Source: Ruegeria arenilitoris (GTDB lineage: Bacteria > Pseudomonadota > Alphaproteobacteria > Rhodobacterales > Rhodobacteraceae). Taken from it: DNA of 55,827 bases. Where the stretch lies: the NCBI RefSeq assembly GCF_013031355.1, contig NZ_WPZO01000017.1, positions 1-55,827 on the forward strand, given 5' to 3'. Positions 15,967 through 25,178 of the stretch are shown here, piece after piece. How positions within the stretch are numbered: the first letter of the stretch is position 1; the number at the start of each line of letters is the position of its first letter. The notes beneath the pieces were generated by a model. The model saw nothing but the letters and a program-made list of their open reading frames with translations, was not told the origin of the DNA and searched no databases. The translations under genes and the position numbers were made by a program.

Positions 15967-17511
15967 ATGTGGAAACATATCTCAGTAGAACGCGTTCTCG
16001 ATGCTCTTACTTCGGTTCTGAGCGGCCCTGCCGCTTTGGCCTTTGTCCCGGCGATCAGCCTTGCCGCATTCTGGATTGGCGGGGAACGGGCGCTGGTGGT
16101 CGCCGCTTTTTGCCTGCCGCTGATTTTCCTGGGTGCCGCCGCGATTGACGCGCGGTCCGATCAGCGGCGCCAGCGACGCAACCCGCCGGGTGGCATGATG
16201 GCCATCGACGCCTTTGCCACGGAACTGGAGGGGATCTTCAAGGCATTCACGCCCGGCGGGGCGGATTCTGCCGGCATCCTCGTTGCACTGGATGACTACC
16301 CGGGTTTTCTGGACCTTCACGGCAACGCCGCTGCCGATCATCTGGCCGAACAATTCGGCCGCCGTATCCTTTCGGTCGTCCGCACGCAGGACATCGTGAC
16401 CCGGCTGGACCAGAATAAGATCGCGATCGGCCTGCAACCTTCGCACCAGCTGGATCTTGAGGCCTGCATTCAGATGGCTGGACGTATTCAGTCCGTCGTG
16501 GAGGAGCCTTTTACGCTCAACGGTACGAGCGTGTATGTGTCCTGCTCGATCGGGTTCAGTCAACTGTCCAGCGCGGTAGATGGCCGGTACGAAGACTGGA
16601 TCGACGCCGCCTCGGCCGCATTGAACGAAGCGCAAAGAAACGGGCCATCGACCATTCGTGCCTTTTCCAGCGATACACAGCGCCGATCACGCATCCGGGC
16701 CAATCTACGCAAAGAGTTCGAGGCAGCGCTGGACAATGGTGAAATCCGTCCTTGGTACCAACCTCAGATTTCGACCGATACCGGGCGTGTCACCGGGTTC
16801 GAGGCGCTGGCCCGCTGGGAGCATCCACAGAAGGGAGTGTTGAGCCCGCAGGTCTTCCTGCCCTTCGCCGAACAGGCCGAACTGATGGAGAGGCTTGGCC
16901 AGGCGATGCGGCACCACGCCTTTGCCGCCATGCGCGATTGGGATCGCGCCGGAATCGTGGTGCCCCGGATCGGCGTGAACTTCTCCTCCGATGAGCTGCG
17001 CGACCCGGCCCTGATCGACCGGCTGAAATGGGAGCTGGACCAGAATGACCTGACGCCCGACCGGCTGGCGGTCGAAATTCTGGAAACCGTTTTTTCGCGC
17101 CGGCCCGATGATGTGATCACCCGCAACGTGACCAGCATGTCCAAACTGGGATGCTGCATTGATCTGGATGATTTCGGCACCGGACATGCCTCGATTGCGT
17201 CGATCAAGCGCTTCAATGTCTCGCGGATCAAAATCGACCGGTCCTTTGTTGCAAAGGCGGATCGTGACGCTGGTCAGCAACAGCTGGTCAGCGCCATCCT
17301 GACCATGGCCGAACGCCTGAACGTCGAAACGCTGGCCGAAGGGGTCGAGACCCCGGGCGAACACGCCCTGATGGCGCAATTGGGATGCGATCATGTTCAG
17401 GGCTTCGGGATTGGCAAGCCGATGCCGTTTGAAAAGACGCTGGACTGGGTTGCGGCGCATCAGAACAAGGTCGACGGAATGCCGAAGATCGGGCGCAAGA
17501 CCGGCCTGTAA
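15967..17511 (+). CDS. EAL-domain c-di-GMP phosphodiesterase with degenerate GGDEF domain
   Basis: A 514-residue protein: two N-terminal transmembrane segments (about 20-37 and 42-61), a GGDEF-like domain (about 85-235) and an EAL domain (about 250-500). EAL-domain catalytic motifs are intact: FEALARWEH (278-286), DDFGTG (401-406), KIDRSF (422-427) and EGVE (458-461), so c-di-GMP hydrolysis is likely. The position of the GGDEF signature reads RLDQNK (146-151), so the cyclase half cannot be active and is at most a regulatory, GTP-binding domain. It lies 72 bases after ttcA. Confidence 0.9.
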   Translation: MWKHISVERVLDALTSVLSGPAALAFVPAISLAAFWIGGERALVVAAFCLPLIFLGAAAIDARSDQRRQRRNPPGGMMAIDAFATELEGIFKAFTPGGADSAGILVALDDYPGFLDLHGNAAADHLAEQFGRRILSVVRTQDIVTRLDQNKIAIGLQPSHQLDLEACIQMAGRIQSVVEEPFTLNGTSVYVSCSIGFSQLSSAVDGRYEDWIDAASAALNEAQRNGPSTIRAFSSDTQRRSRIRANLRKEFEAALDNGEIRPWYQPQISTDTGRVTGFEALARWEHPQKGVLSPQVFLPFAEQAELMERLGQAMRHHAFAAMRDWDRAGIVVPRIGVNFSSDELRDPALIDRLKWELDQNDLTPDRLAVEILETVFSRRPDDVITRNVTSMSKLGCCIDLDDFGTGHASIASIKRFNVSRIKIDRSFVAKADRDAGQQQLVSAILTMAERLNVETLAEGVETPGEHALMAQLGCDHVQGFGIGKPMPFEKTLDWVAAHQNKVDGMPKIGRKTGL

Positions 17512-17634
17512 TCGCAAATTTACGCCACAGAAACGCAATCCGTGTGGAATTGACAGGCGATTCCGCTTGACCTTTGGGCCTGCACTCTGTTGAACCCACC
17601 GGGTGTGTTTCACTGCTTAAGGTGGCTGTCCCCG

Positions 17635-19464
17635 ATGGACGATCAGAACAAGAATCTCATCCTTGCAACCGCGCTCAGCTTTGTCGTGATCCTTGTTTGG
17701 TTCGTGCTGTTCCCTCCACCGGAACAAGCACCCACACCGGATCAGGCCGAGATTACCTCCGTCGAGGGCAATGAGGTTCAAACGCCCAACGCCGCAGGCA
17801 CCAGCACCGTTGGTGAAGCGACAACCGCCGCCGAGGAAACCCTGCCAGAAGAGCAGGCCCCGCGGGTCGAGATCGACACGCCCCGTCTGAAGGGTAGCCT
17901 GTCGCTGTCGGGTGGCCGCATCGATGAGTTGTTCCTGAAGGACTACAAGGTCTCGATCGAAGAGGGCGCACCGATCGTCGAGCTTCTGTCTCCGGTTGGA
18001 TCGGATTCGGCCTATTATGCTCTCTATGGCTGGGCACCCGGGGCCGGAGTGGCAGGCGCTGACGTGCCCGGCCCCAACACGCAGTGGGCGGTAGAACAGG
18101 GTGAGACGCTGGGTGTCGACACGCCGATCACCCTGAAATGGGACAACGGCAATGGTCTGACCTTCCGCCGCACGATCTCGGTGGATCAGGACTATATGTT
18201 CACGGTCAACCAATCCGTCGAAAACAACACCCAAGCCCCGGTTGGAATGGCCCCGTATGGCATTCTGGCCCGCCACGGCATTGGCGAAGATGGCGATCTT
18301 CCCGACCTGAAGAACTTCTTCATTCTGCACGAAGGCGTGATCGGCATGGCCGACGGCACGCTGGCCGAGATCGACTATGGCGATGTCCGCGATTTCGATA
18401 TCGACCCGAACGAACGGGCCCAGGCCGAGGTCTATCAGGTCAAGGAAGACGGCTGGATCGGCTTTACCGACCACTACTGGATGACCACGCTGATCCCTGA
18501 GCCGGGAACTGCGTTCAAGGCCGCCGCGAAATATGACGCGCGCCGCAAGATTTACCAGACCGAAACGGTACTGCCGACCCTGACCGTTGCCCCCGGTGCG
18601 ACGGAAGAGGTTACCACGCAGCTGTTCGCGGGCGCTAAGGAATGGGAGACCATTCGCGAATATCAGGCGGAAGGCGTGCAGAAGTTTATCGACAGCATCG
18701 ACTGGGGCTGGTTCTTCTTCCTGACCAAGCCAATCTTCTGGCTGCTGCACAACATCAACGCCCTCATCGGCAACATGGGCTGGTCCATCATTGGCCTGAC
18801 CCTGATCATCAAGGCGATCCTGTTCCCGCTGGCGTTCAAATCCTACGTCTCAATGGCAAAGATGAAGGAGTTGCAGCCGCAGATGGAGGCCCTGAAAGAG
18901 GCCGCTGGCGACGACCGTCAGAAGATGCAGCAGGGCATGATGGAGCTGTACAAGAAGGAAAAGGTGAACCCCGCCGCGGGTTGTTTGCCGATCCTGATGC
19001 AGATTCCGATCTTCTTCTCGCTGTATAAGGTGATCTTCGTCACCATCGAACTGCGACAGGCCCCGTGGTTTGGCCCGTTCCAGGACCTGAGCGCGCCGGA
19101 TCCGACCTCGATCATGAACCTGTTTGGGCTGCTGCCCTTTGCCGGTCCGCAGCCGGACACGATAATGGCGCTGGTCTTCATCGGTATCCTGCCTCTGCTG
19201 CTGGGTATCTCGATGTGGCTGCAGCAAAAGCTGAACCCGGCGCCAACCGACCCGACGCAGGCGATGATCTTTGCCTGGATGCCGTGGGTATTCATGTTCA
19301 TGCTGGGCAGCTTTGCCAGCGGGCTGGTGGTTTACTGGATCGCGAACAACACGATCACGTTTACCCAGCAGTATCTGATCATGCGCAGCCAAGGCTATAA
19401 GCCGGACGTGTTCGGCAACATCAAATCCGGGTTCAAGCGCACGCCGAAAACGGATGATAAATGA
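17635..19464 (+). CDS. yidC: Membrane protein insertase YidC
   Basis: A 609-residue YidC of the Gram-negative type. An N-terminal transmembrane anchor (DDQNKNLILATALSFVVILV) is followed by a large periplasmic domain to about residue 355. The five-helix insertase core comes next, with GWSIIGLTLIIKAILFPL, KVNPAAGCLPILMQIPIFFS and WMPWVFMFMLGSFASGLVVY. It inserts and folds inner-membrane proteins with or without SecYEG. ATG at 17635 was chosen because MDDQNKN is the normal family start; an in-frame upstream ATG at 17590 adds 15 non-conserved residues. It overlaps the MOSC gene by four bases. Confidence 0.97.
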   Translation: MDDQNKNLILATALSFVVILVWFVLFPPPEQAPTPDQAEITSVEGNEVQTPNAAGTSTVGEATTAAEETLPEEQAPRVEIDTPRLKGSLSLSGGRIDELFLKDYKVSIEEGAPIVELLSPVGSDSAYYALYGWAPGAGVAGADVPGPNTQWAVEQGETLGVDTPITLKWDNGNGLTFRRTISVDQDYMFTVNQSVENNTQAPVGMAPYGILARHGIGEDGDLPDLKNFFILHEGVIGMADGTLAEIDYGDVRDFDIDPNERAQAEVYQVKEDGWIGFTDHYWMTTLIPEPGTAFKAAAKYDARRKIYQTETVLPTLTVAPGATEEVTTQLFAGAKEWETIREYQAEGVQKFIDSIDWGWFFFLTKPIFWLLHNINALIGNMGWSIIGLTLIIKAILFPLAFKSYVSMAKMKELQPQMEALKEAAGDDRQKMQQGMMELYKKEKVNPAAGCLPILMQIPIFFSLYKVIFVTIELRQAPWFGPFQDLSAPDPTSIMNLFGLLPFAGPQPDTIMALVFIGILPLLLGISMWLQQKLNPAPTDPTQAMIFAWMPWVFMFMLGSFASGLVVYWIANNTITFTQQYLIMRSQGYKPDVFGNIKSGFKRTPKTDDK

Positions 19465-20198
19465 CAGCTGAAGTAACCCAGCTTTGCCGGCACCCGATCA
19501 AAAGCCATGGTCGGGAAACTGTCGCAACCGTAAATGTGATCCCCGGGCGAACCATGCCCGGGGATCGCGTTTGGGCGGTTGCGCATGAGGCGTCCAAGGC
19601 GGATGGCTCGGAATGGGTACCGTGCGCCAATTTCAGCAGGGGCGCGAAAGCGCCGCAACTGATGGCAATCTCGGCGCTGTACACCGGTGAAACCCTGACA
19701 TTGTCCCACCCGGACCGTCCGGATCTGACCTTTATCCCCGACAGGGAACAGCAAGTGTTTCTGGACTGGGTCAAACCCCTGATGCCCGCAGACCGGGCCG
19801 CCTCGGCGCGGATAATCCGGGTGCCGGGGCGCGGCATGACCGACAGCGATTTCCCCTCGATCAGCCTGTGCAACATGGCGTCTCATCGCGCGGTTGGGCA
19901 AAAGCTGAGCCAGGAGCTGTCGATCCACCGCTGGCGCGGCAATATCTGGTTCGATGGAATGCCCCTGTGGGAAGAATTCGAGTGGCTGGGCCGCGAGGTT
20001 CAAATCGGCGAGGCCGTGTTCCGTGTTCGTGAACGCATCACACGCTGTCTGGCAACAACGGCCAACCCGGACACGGGCATCCGCGATGCAGACACTTTGG
20101 GCGCGCTGGAAACCTGGGGCCACAAGGATTTCGGTGTCTATGCCGAGGTTCTTAAAGGCGGCGCAATCTCGGTTGGCGATAAGGTAGAATTGCTATGA
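19461..20198 (+). CDS. MOSC-domain protein
   Basis: A 245-residue protein of the MOSC (molybdenum cofactor sulfurase C-terminal) group. Features: a beta-barrel N-domain start (VTQLCRHPIKSHGRE), PGDRVWAV, and the conserved cysteine in RERITRCLATTANPDTG (about residues 191-207), followed by the acidic end VYAEVLKGGAISVGD. Relatives take part in sulfur or Mo-cofactor ligand chemistry such as N-oxide detoxification. It sits between yidC and engB with ATGA overlaps at both ends, a fixed arrangement in Rhodobacterales. The exact reaction is unknown. Confidence 0.85.
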   Translation: MTAEVTQLCRHPIKSHGRETVATVNVIPGRTMPGDRVWAVAHEASKADGSEWVPCANFSRGAKAPQLMAISALYTGETLTLSHPDRPDLTFIPDREQQVFLDWVKPLMPADRAASARIIRVPGRGMTDSDFPSISLCNMASHRAVGQKLSQELSIHRWRGNIWFDGMPLWEEFEWLGREVQIGEAVFRVRERITRCLATTANPDTGIRDADTLGALETWGHKDFGVYAEVLKGGAISVGDKVELL

Positions 20199-20848
20199 GC
20201 ACCCTCCCCTTCCCTCTGGCTGAAGACCCCGATGAGTTCGCACAGGAGCGTGGCCGCAAGCTGTTCGCTGGCGAGTCCGAGTTCGTCAAAGGCGTGGTCG
20301 CCATGAACGGCCTGCCCGCGCCCGACCGGCTGGAGGTCTGCTTTGCCGGTCGCTCGAACGTGGGCAAGTCCAGCCTGATCAACGCACTGACCGGCACCAA
20401 GGGGCTGGCGCGCGCGTCAAACACGCCGGGCCGCACGCAAGAGATCAACTTTTTTACCCAAGGTCCAGAGCTCTATCTGGTCGACCTGCCCGGCTATGGC
20501 TATGCCAACGCTCCGGTGAAGGTGGTGGAAAAGTGGCAGCGGCTGCTGAAACAGTACCTGAGCGGGCGCCAGACCCTGCGCCGGGCCTTTGTGCTGATCG
20601 ACTCGCGCCATGGGGTGAAACCGGTGGATGCCGAGATCATGAAACTGCTGGACACCAGCGCCGTGACCTTTCAGTGCGTGATGACCAAGGCCGACAAGGT
20701 CAAAGCCAAGGATCGGGAAAAGGTACTGGAACAGGTACGTGGAGCGCTGTCGAAACACCCTGCGGCCTTTCCGGAAATCGTGCTGACCTCGTCCGAAAAG
20801 GGTGACGGTATCCCCACTCTGCGTTCGATCATCGCACATCTGGAATAG
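20195..20848 (+). CDS. engB: Ribosome biogenesis GTPase EngB (YihA/YsxC)
   Basis: A 217-residue GTPase required for late 50S assembly. G motifs visible: G1 GRSNVGKSS (45-53), G2 region NTPGRTQEINFF, G3 DLPGYG, and G4 TKADK, ending with the LTSSEKGDGI G5 region. Length is normal. It overlaps the MOSC gene by ATGA and is followed by argB after 60 bases. Confidence 0.96.
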   Translation: MSTLPFPLAEDPDEFAQERGRKLFAGESEFVKGVVAMNGLPAPDRLEVCFAGRSNVGKSSLINALTGTKGLARASNTPGRTQEINFFTQGPELYLVDLPGYGYANAPVKVVEKWQRLLKQYLSGRQTLRRAFVLIDSRHGVKPVDAEIMKLLDTSAVTFQCVMTKADKVKAKDREKVLEQVRGALSKHPAAFPEIVLTSSEKGDGIPTLRSIIAHLE

Positions 20849-20908
20849 CTTGCCTCTTGGCAGCACCGCGCAAAGGCCCTAACACGGAACGTCAAAGGGA
20901 CCTAAGCC

Positions 20909-21772
20909 ATGAAGACAAGAGATATGAACCGGGATTGGATCGCCACCGCCGCCACTTTGAACAGCGCCTTGCCCTATCTGCAGCGCTATGACGGCGCGAT
21001 TGTCGTTATCAAACTGGGCGGTCACGCTATGGGCAGCGACGAGGCGATGGAGAGCTTTGCCCGCGACGTCGTGCTGATGCGTCAGGTCGGCGTGAACCCG
21101 GTGATCGTGCATGGCGGCGGTCCGATGATCAACGCAATGCTGGATCAGCTGAATATCCAGTCCGAATTCGTGAACGGCAAGCGGGTGACCGACAAAGCCA
21201 CCGTTGAGGTGGTTGAGATGGTCCTGTCCGGCCTTGTGAACAAGCGCATCGTACAGGCGATCAATGGTCAGGGCGGTACGGCCGTGGGCCTGTCGGGTAA
21301 GGACGCGAACCTGATGGTCTGTGATCAGGCCGACCCGGCGCTGGGATTTGTCGGCTCTCCGTCCAAAATGGACCCGAAAATTCTGCACGACCTGTTCGCG
21401 CACGATGTGATCCCTGTGATTGCCCCTCTGGGCGCGGGCAAGAACGGTGAGACGTTCAACATCAATGGCGATACGGCGGCGGGCGCCATCGCATCCGCGC
21501 TCAAGGCAGACCGGCTGCTGCTGTTGACCGATGTCTCGGGCGTCAAGAACGCCGCCGGAGAGGTCGTGACCGAGCTTAAAGCTGGTCAAATCCGCGAAAT
21601 GACGATGGAAGGCACAATCGCGGGCGGTATGATCCCCAAGACAGAAACGGCACTGGACGCGCTGCACAGCGGTGTGCGGGCGGTTGTCATTCTGGACGGT
21701 CGCGCGCCCAATGCGGTTCTGCTGGAACTGTTTACCGAGCACGGCGCCGGGTCACTGATCCGACCCGATTGA
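20909..21772 (+). CDS. argB: Acetylglutamate kinase
   Basis: A 287-residue ArgB, which phosphorylates N-acetylglutamate in the second step of arginine synthesis. Landmarks: [12 protein letters not shown] near residue 32, [14 protein letters not shown] (about 69-82) for substrate, the central [26 protein letters not shown] for ATP, and the final [14 protein letters not shown]. The N-terminal extension [20 protein letters not shown] is of the hexameric, arginine-sensitive type, so feedback inhibition is likely. Purine-rich AAAGGGA lies upstream. Confidence 0.96.
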   Translation: MKTRDMNRDWIATAATLNSALPYLQRYDGAIVVIKLGGHAMGSDEAMESFARDVVLMRQVGVNPVIVHGGGPMINAMLDQLNIQSEFVNGKRVTDKATVEVVEMVLSGLVNKRIVQAINGQGGTAVGLSGKDANLMVCDQADPALGFVGSPSKMDPKILHDLFAHDVIPVIAPLGAGKNGETFNINGDTAAGAIASALKADRLLLLTDVSGVKNAAGEVVTELKAGQIREMTMEGTIAGGMIPKTETALDALHSGVRAVVILDGRAPNAVLLELFTEHGAGSLIRPD

Positions 21773-21791
21773 CGTGAACTGTGGAGGAGAG

Positions 21792-22478
21792 ATGAACGGA
21801 CGCCCCCCACCCTCCTCTTACGCGGCAGCAATCAGCTATGGTTGGGTAATGCGCGCGGCGCATCAAGCGGGCTTGATCGTCATGGGGGCGACACATCCAA
21901 GACGAAGCGGTGCCAAAGGGCTGGATGGGGGAACCCTGGTTCTTTTAGGCGCGGGCTCGGCCTTCTGGCCTGTCTTGAAGGCGTCCCCGGAATGGTCGGG
22001 GCCCGACCCGGTGGACCGCTGGTCCAGCCGCGTCATTGGTCAGATGGCACAGGATCTGGGCGCGCAGGCACATTTCCCGTTTGGCGGACCACCCTATGCG
22101 CCCTTCATCGACTGGGCGCTGAAATCCGGGCGCACCTTCAGCAGCCCGGTTGGCGCTTTGGTACATGACACAGTAGGTATGATGATCTCCTACCGCGGGG
22201 CGCTGCATTTCGCGCGGGAATTCGACATCCCCGAAGGCAGCGGCACGTCGCCCTGCACGGATTGCCCCGCCCCATGTGCAACCTCCTGCCCGGTCGATGC
22301 ACTGAACACCCGGGACTTTTTTGACGTGCCCGCCTGTCACGCACATCTATCCACCCCCGAGGGCCAGACCTGCATGACCGATGGCTGCCTTGCGCGGCTG
22401 TCCTGCCCGCTCAGCGCGGGCGCAGGGCGCGACCCGGAGCAATCCGCCCACCATATGAGAGCGTTTCACCCGTCATGA
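21792..22478 (+). CDS. Ferredoxin-like Fe-S protein
   Basis: A 228-residue protein with one cysteine cluster CTDCPAPCATSCPVDAL at about residues 153-169, close to the 4Fe-4S pattern C-x2-C-x3-C-x3-CP, and further cysteines downstream (VPACHAH, TCMTDGC, LSCPL). The overall form recalls the ferredoxin-like half of epoxyqueuosine reductase-type proteins, but the cobalamin part is absent. GGAGGAGAG immediately before ATG 21792 decides that start over an upstream ATG at 21774. It lies between argB and the SixA-like gene, overlapping the latter by four bases. Redox partner unknown. Confidence 0.7.
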   Translation: MNGRPPPSSYAAAISYGWVMRAAHQAGLIVMGATHPRRSGAKGLDGGTLVLLGAGSAFWPVLKASPEWSGPDPVDRWSSRVIGQMAQDLGAQAHFPFGGPPYAPFIDWALKSGRTFSSPVGALVHDTVGMMISYRGALHFAREFDIPEGSGTSPCTDCPAPCATSCPVDALNTRDFFDVPACHAHLSTPEGQTCMTDGCLARLSCPLSAGAGRDPEQSAHHMRAFHPS

Positions 22479-22972
22479 CCCGCACCCTGATCCTGACCCG
22501 CCACGCGAAATCCAGTTGGGACAGCCCGGCTCTTACTGATCACGACCGTCCCCTGAACAAGCGCGGGCGCAATTCGGCTCCGGCAATTGCTGGCTGGCTG
22601 CGCGAAAACGGGTGGCTGCCGGATGAGGTGCTGAGCTCGACCTCGACCCGCACGCGCGAGACCTGGGATCGGATGAACCTGCAAGCGGACAAGGTCTGCT
22701 TCTACCGCACGCTCTATCATGCGGCCCCCGAGGATATGCTGATCGAGCTGTCAGGCGCCACCGAACCCACGGTGCTGATGCTGGGCCACAACCCTGGCAT
22801 TGCCGCCTTTGCCAGCCGTATCGTCCGGCAAGCCCCTGACCATGCGCGGTTCCACGATTACCCGACCTGCGCCACGACCGTGATCCGGTTCGACATCGAT
22901 GGCTGGGCCCATGTTCAGTGGCACAGCGGCAGCGTACAGGGATTTGTCATTCCGCGCGAATTGCTGGAATGA
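22475..22972 (+). CDS. SixA-like histidine phosphatase
   Basis: A 165-residue member of the histidine phosphatase superfamily, SixA branch. The catalytic RHAKSSWD (8-15) replaces the RHG of phosphoglycerate mutases, as in SixA. LNKRGRNSAP and LMLGHNPGI carry the second arginine and the second catalytic histidine. SixA removes phosphate from phosphohistidine in E. coli; the target here is unknown. It is the last gene of the plus-strand run and is followed immediately by a strong terminator. Confidence 0.85.
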   Translation: MTRTLILTRHAKSSWDSPALTDHDRPLNKRGRNSAPAIAGWLRENGWLPDEVLSSTSTRTRETWDRMNLQADKVCFYRTLYHAAPEDMLIELSGATEPTVLMLGHNPGIAAFASRIVRQAPDHARFHDYPTCATTVIRFDIDGWAHVQWHSGSVQGFVIPRELLE

Positions 22973-23002
22973 AAAAAGGCGGGGCAAAACCCCGCCTTTT
23001 CT
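22973..23002. terminator. Bidirectional intrinsic terminator
   Basis: AAAAGGCGGGG-CAAAA-CCCCGCCTTTT is a perfect 11-bp stem with a 5-base loop. A-tracts on the left and T-tracts on the right give a T-run in both directions. It serves the SixA-like gene (plus) and aapP (minus), which are convergent. Confidence 0.93.
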
Positions 23003-23017
23003 TCCGTTTCGCTGGGA

Positions 23018-23809
23018 TTAGTGACCCAGAATCTGGCTCAGGAACAGCTTGGTCCGTTCGCTCTGTGGGTTGTTGAAGAACTCTTCCGGTTCGTTCTGTT
23101 CCACGATCTGACCGGCATCCATAAAGATCACGCGGTTGGCGACCTGACGGGCAAAACCCATCTCGTGGGTCACGCACAGCATGGTCATACCTTCCTCGGC
23201 CAGCTCGATCATGGTGTCGAGCACCTCTTTGATCATTTCGGGGTCCAGCGCCGAGGTCGGTTCGTCGAACAACATGATCCGCGGCATCATGCAGAGCGAG
23301 CGGGCAATCGCCACACGCTGCTGCTGACCACCCGAAAGTTGACCGGGATATTTATCGGCCTGCTCGGGGATCTTCACCTTTTCCAGGAAATGCATCGCGC
23401 GCTCTTCGGCCTCTTTCTTCGGCGTCTTGCGTACCCAGATTGGGGCCAACGTGCAGTTTTCCAGAATGGTCAGGTGCGGGAAAAGGTTGAAGTGCTGGAA
23501 CACCATGCCAACCTCGGACCGGATCTTATCGATGTTCTTCAGGTCATTCGACAGCTCTGTCCCGTCCACGATGATCGTACCCTGCTGGTGTTCCTCCAGC
23601 GCGTTCAGGCAACGGATCAAAGTGGATTTACCCGATCCCGACGGCCCCGCGATCACGATCCGCTCGCCCTGGTTGACGGTCAGATTGATGTCGCGCAGCA
23701 CGTGGAAGGACCCGTACCACTTGTTCATGTTGGTGATTTCGATGGCGACCTCGTCGCTCACCTGCATCTTCGAGCGGTCGATTTCGCGTTCAATTGCAAG
23801 TTCAGACAT
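23018..23809 (-). CDS. aapP: General L-amino acid ABC transporter ATP-binding protein AapP
   Basis: A 263-residue ABC ATPase of the polar amino acid uptake (GlnQ) type. Walker [10 protein letters not shown] is near residue 55, the signature [13 protein letters not shown] near 157, Walker [13 protein letters not shown] near 181, and the switch His in CVTHEMGFA. It energises the AapQM channel. It is the last gene of aapJQMP, 12 bases after aapM. Assignment to Aap rather than another polar amino acid importer rests on its long, paired permeases. Confidence 0.93.
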   Translation of the reverse strand: MSELAIEREIDRSKMQVSDEVAIEITNMNKWYGSFHVLRDINLTVNQGERIVIAGPSGSGKSTLIRCLNALEEHQQGTIIVDGTELSNDLKNIDKIRSEVGMVFQHFNLFPHLTILENCTLAPIWVRKTPKKEAEERAMHFLEKVKIPEQADKYPGQLSGGQQQRVAIARSLCMMPRIMLFDEPTSALDPEMIKEVLDTMIELAEEGMTMLCVTHEMGFARQVANRVIFMDAGQIVEQNEPEEFFNNPQSERTKLFLSQILGH

Positions 23810-23821
23810 GTGTTGAACTCC

Positions 23822-25177
23822 TTAACGGTGGCCAGTCTGAAGCTTGCGCTCCAGATACATGGAATAACGGGACATGGAGAAGCAGACGACGAAGAACAGA
23901 ACGCCAATAAAGGCAAACAGTTCCCAGTAGACGCCGTTCCAGGCGGTATCAGCGCGGATGCCATTGGTCAGGCCGATCACGTCGAACAGACCGATGATCG
24001 AGACCAGAGTCGTATCCTTGAAGATACCGATGAACGTGCTCACGATGCCCGGGATCGAGATTTTCAGCGCCTGCGGCATGATGATCAGCCGCTGCGCCTG
24101 CCAGTAGTTCAGGCCCAGACTGTCAGCCCCTTCGTACTGACCGCGTGGCAGGGCAGCCAGACCACCCCGGATCACCTCGGCCATATAGGCGGCCGAGAAC
24201 AGGGTCATCATGATCATCACCCGCAGGATGATGTCAAAATTGGTGCCCGGCGGCAGGAACAGGTTCAGCAGCAGTGAGGCCACGAACAGCAGCGTGATCA
24301 GCGGCACACCCCGGATGAACTCGATAAAGCCCACGCAGAGGTATTTGACGATCATCAGATCGGACTGACGACCCAGCGCCAGCACGATACCGATCGGCAG
24401 CGAGACACCGATGGCCACAACGCCCAACAAGATCGCCAGCATGAAGCCGCCAAAGTCACGGCTTTCCACCGGAGCGATGCCAATCGGGATGACGGAGTTG
24501 ATCGCGTCGGCAACCGAACCGGAAGCAAACAACCACCACAGAATGGGCAGCGCAATTGCAAGGATTAACGCCGTCAGGTTCCCTGCCATTGGCAGCACAA
24601 CCTTGTAGGCGAAGTATCCGATGGCAAACCCGGCAGCGACCATCAGTGGCCCCCAGATCGACCCGCCCCACATGAGCCAAGGCAGCAGGAACGGATAAGC
24701 CGCCGTCACGAAAAGAAGTTTGCGCGGTACGTTGGTGAAAAGCACCGGCGCAATCGCGACAAGCAACAGGATGAAGGTCAAGTTCGGCCGGAAATAGGCG
24801 GGCCATGCGCCAGTTTCTGGCGGATTAGACCACGTTGCGTCCGGATGCGCCGGGTAAGGCGGATAAAAACCGTACAGCAATTGCAGCCACCGGTCCTTGA
24901 TCACACCCCAGCAGGCATGGCCATGAGTATCGCCCCATGTCGCCATCATGATCTCGCGACATTCCGACAGGGAATTGGCGTTCCAAACGGATTCGAACGT
25001 CCATGCCAGGATGTTGGACAGCACATAGTAGATGAAGAACAGCGAGATAATGGTCAGGATGGCGTTCAGCCAGCTTGAGAACAGGTTATGCCTGATCCAG
25101 CCCAGCACACCCACTTCGGATGCGGGCGGAGCCTTTTCCGGCAACATTTCTGTGCGGACAAATGAAACATCACTCAT
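23822..25177 (-). CDS. aapM: General L-amino acid ABC transporter permease AapM
   Basis: A 451-residue inner-membrane permease with about eight hydrophobic segments. The C-terminal half is the transport domain with the EAA-type loop EGADSLGLNYWQAQRLIIMP. The N-terminal part has a large insert (WGDTHGHACWGVIKDRW) and two extra hydrophobic segments, as in Aap/Bzt permeases of alphaproteobacteria. ATG 25177, one base after the aapQ stop and with GGAG upstream, is preferred over an earlier in-frame start. It forms the channel with AapQ for broad-range amino acid import. Confidence 0.92.
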   Translation of the reverse strand: MSDVSFVRTEMLPEKAPPASEVGVLGWIRHNLFSSWLNAILTIISLFFIYYVLSNILAWTFESVWNANSLSECREIMMATWGDTHGHACWGVIKDRWLQLLYGFYPPYPAHPDATWSNPPETGAWPAYFRPNLTFILLLVAIAPVLFTNVPRKLLFVTAAYPFLLPWLMWGGSIWGPLMVAAGFAIGYFAYKVVLPMAGNLTALILAIALPILWWLFASGSVADAINSVIPIGIAPVESRDFGGFMLAILLGVVAIGVSLPIGIVLALGRQSDLMIVKYLCVGFIEFIRGVPLITLLFVASLLLNLFLPPGTNFDIILRVMIMMTLFSAAYMAEVIRGGLAALPRGQYEGADSLGLNYWQAQRLIIMPQALKISIPGIVSTFIGIFKDTTLVSIIGLFDVIGLTNGIRADTAWNGVYWELFAFIGVLFFVVCFSMSRYSMYLERKLQTGHR

Positions 25178-25178
25178 A

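Noticed and set aside
23021..24277. 418-codon plus-strand frame opposite aapP and aapM
   Set aside because: Antisense shadow of two certain ABC transporter genes; no domain and His/Gln/Asp-rich composition.
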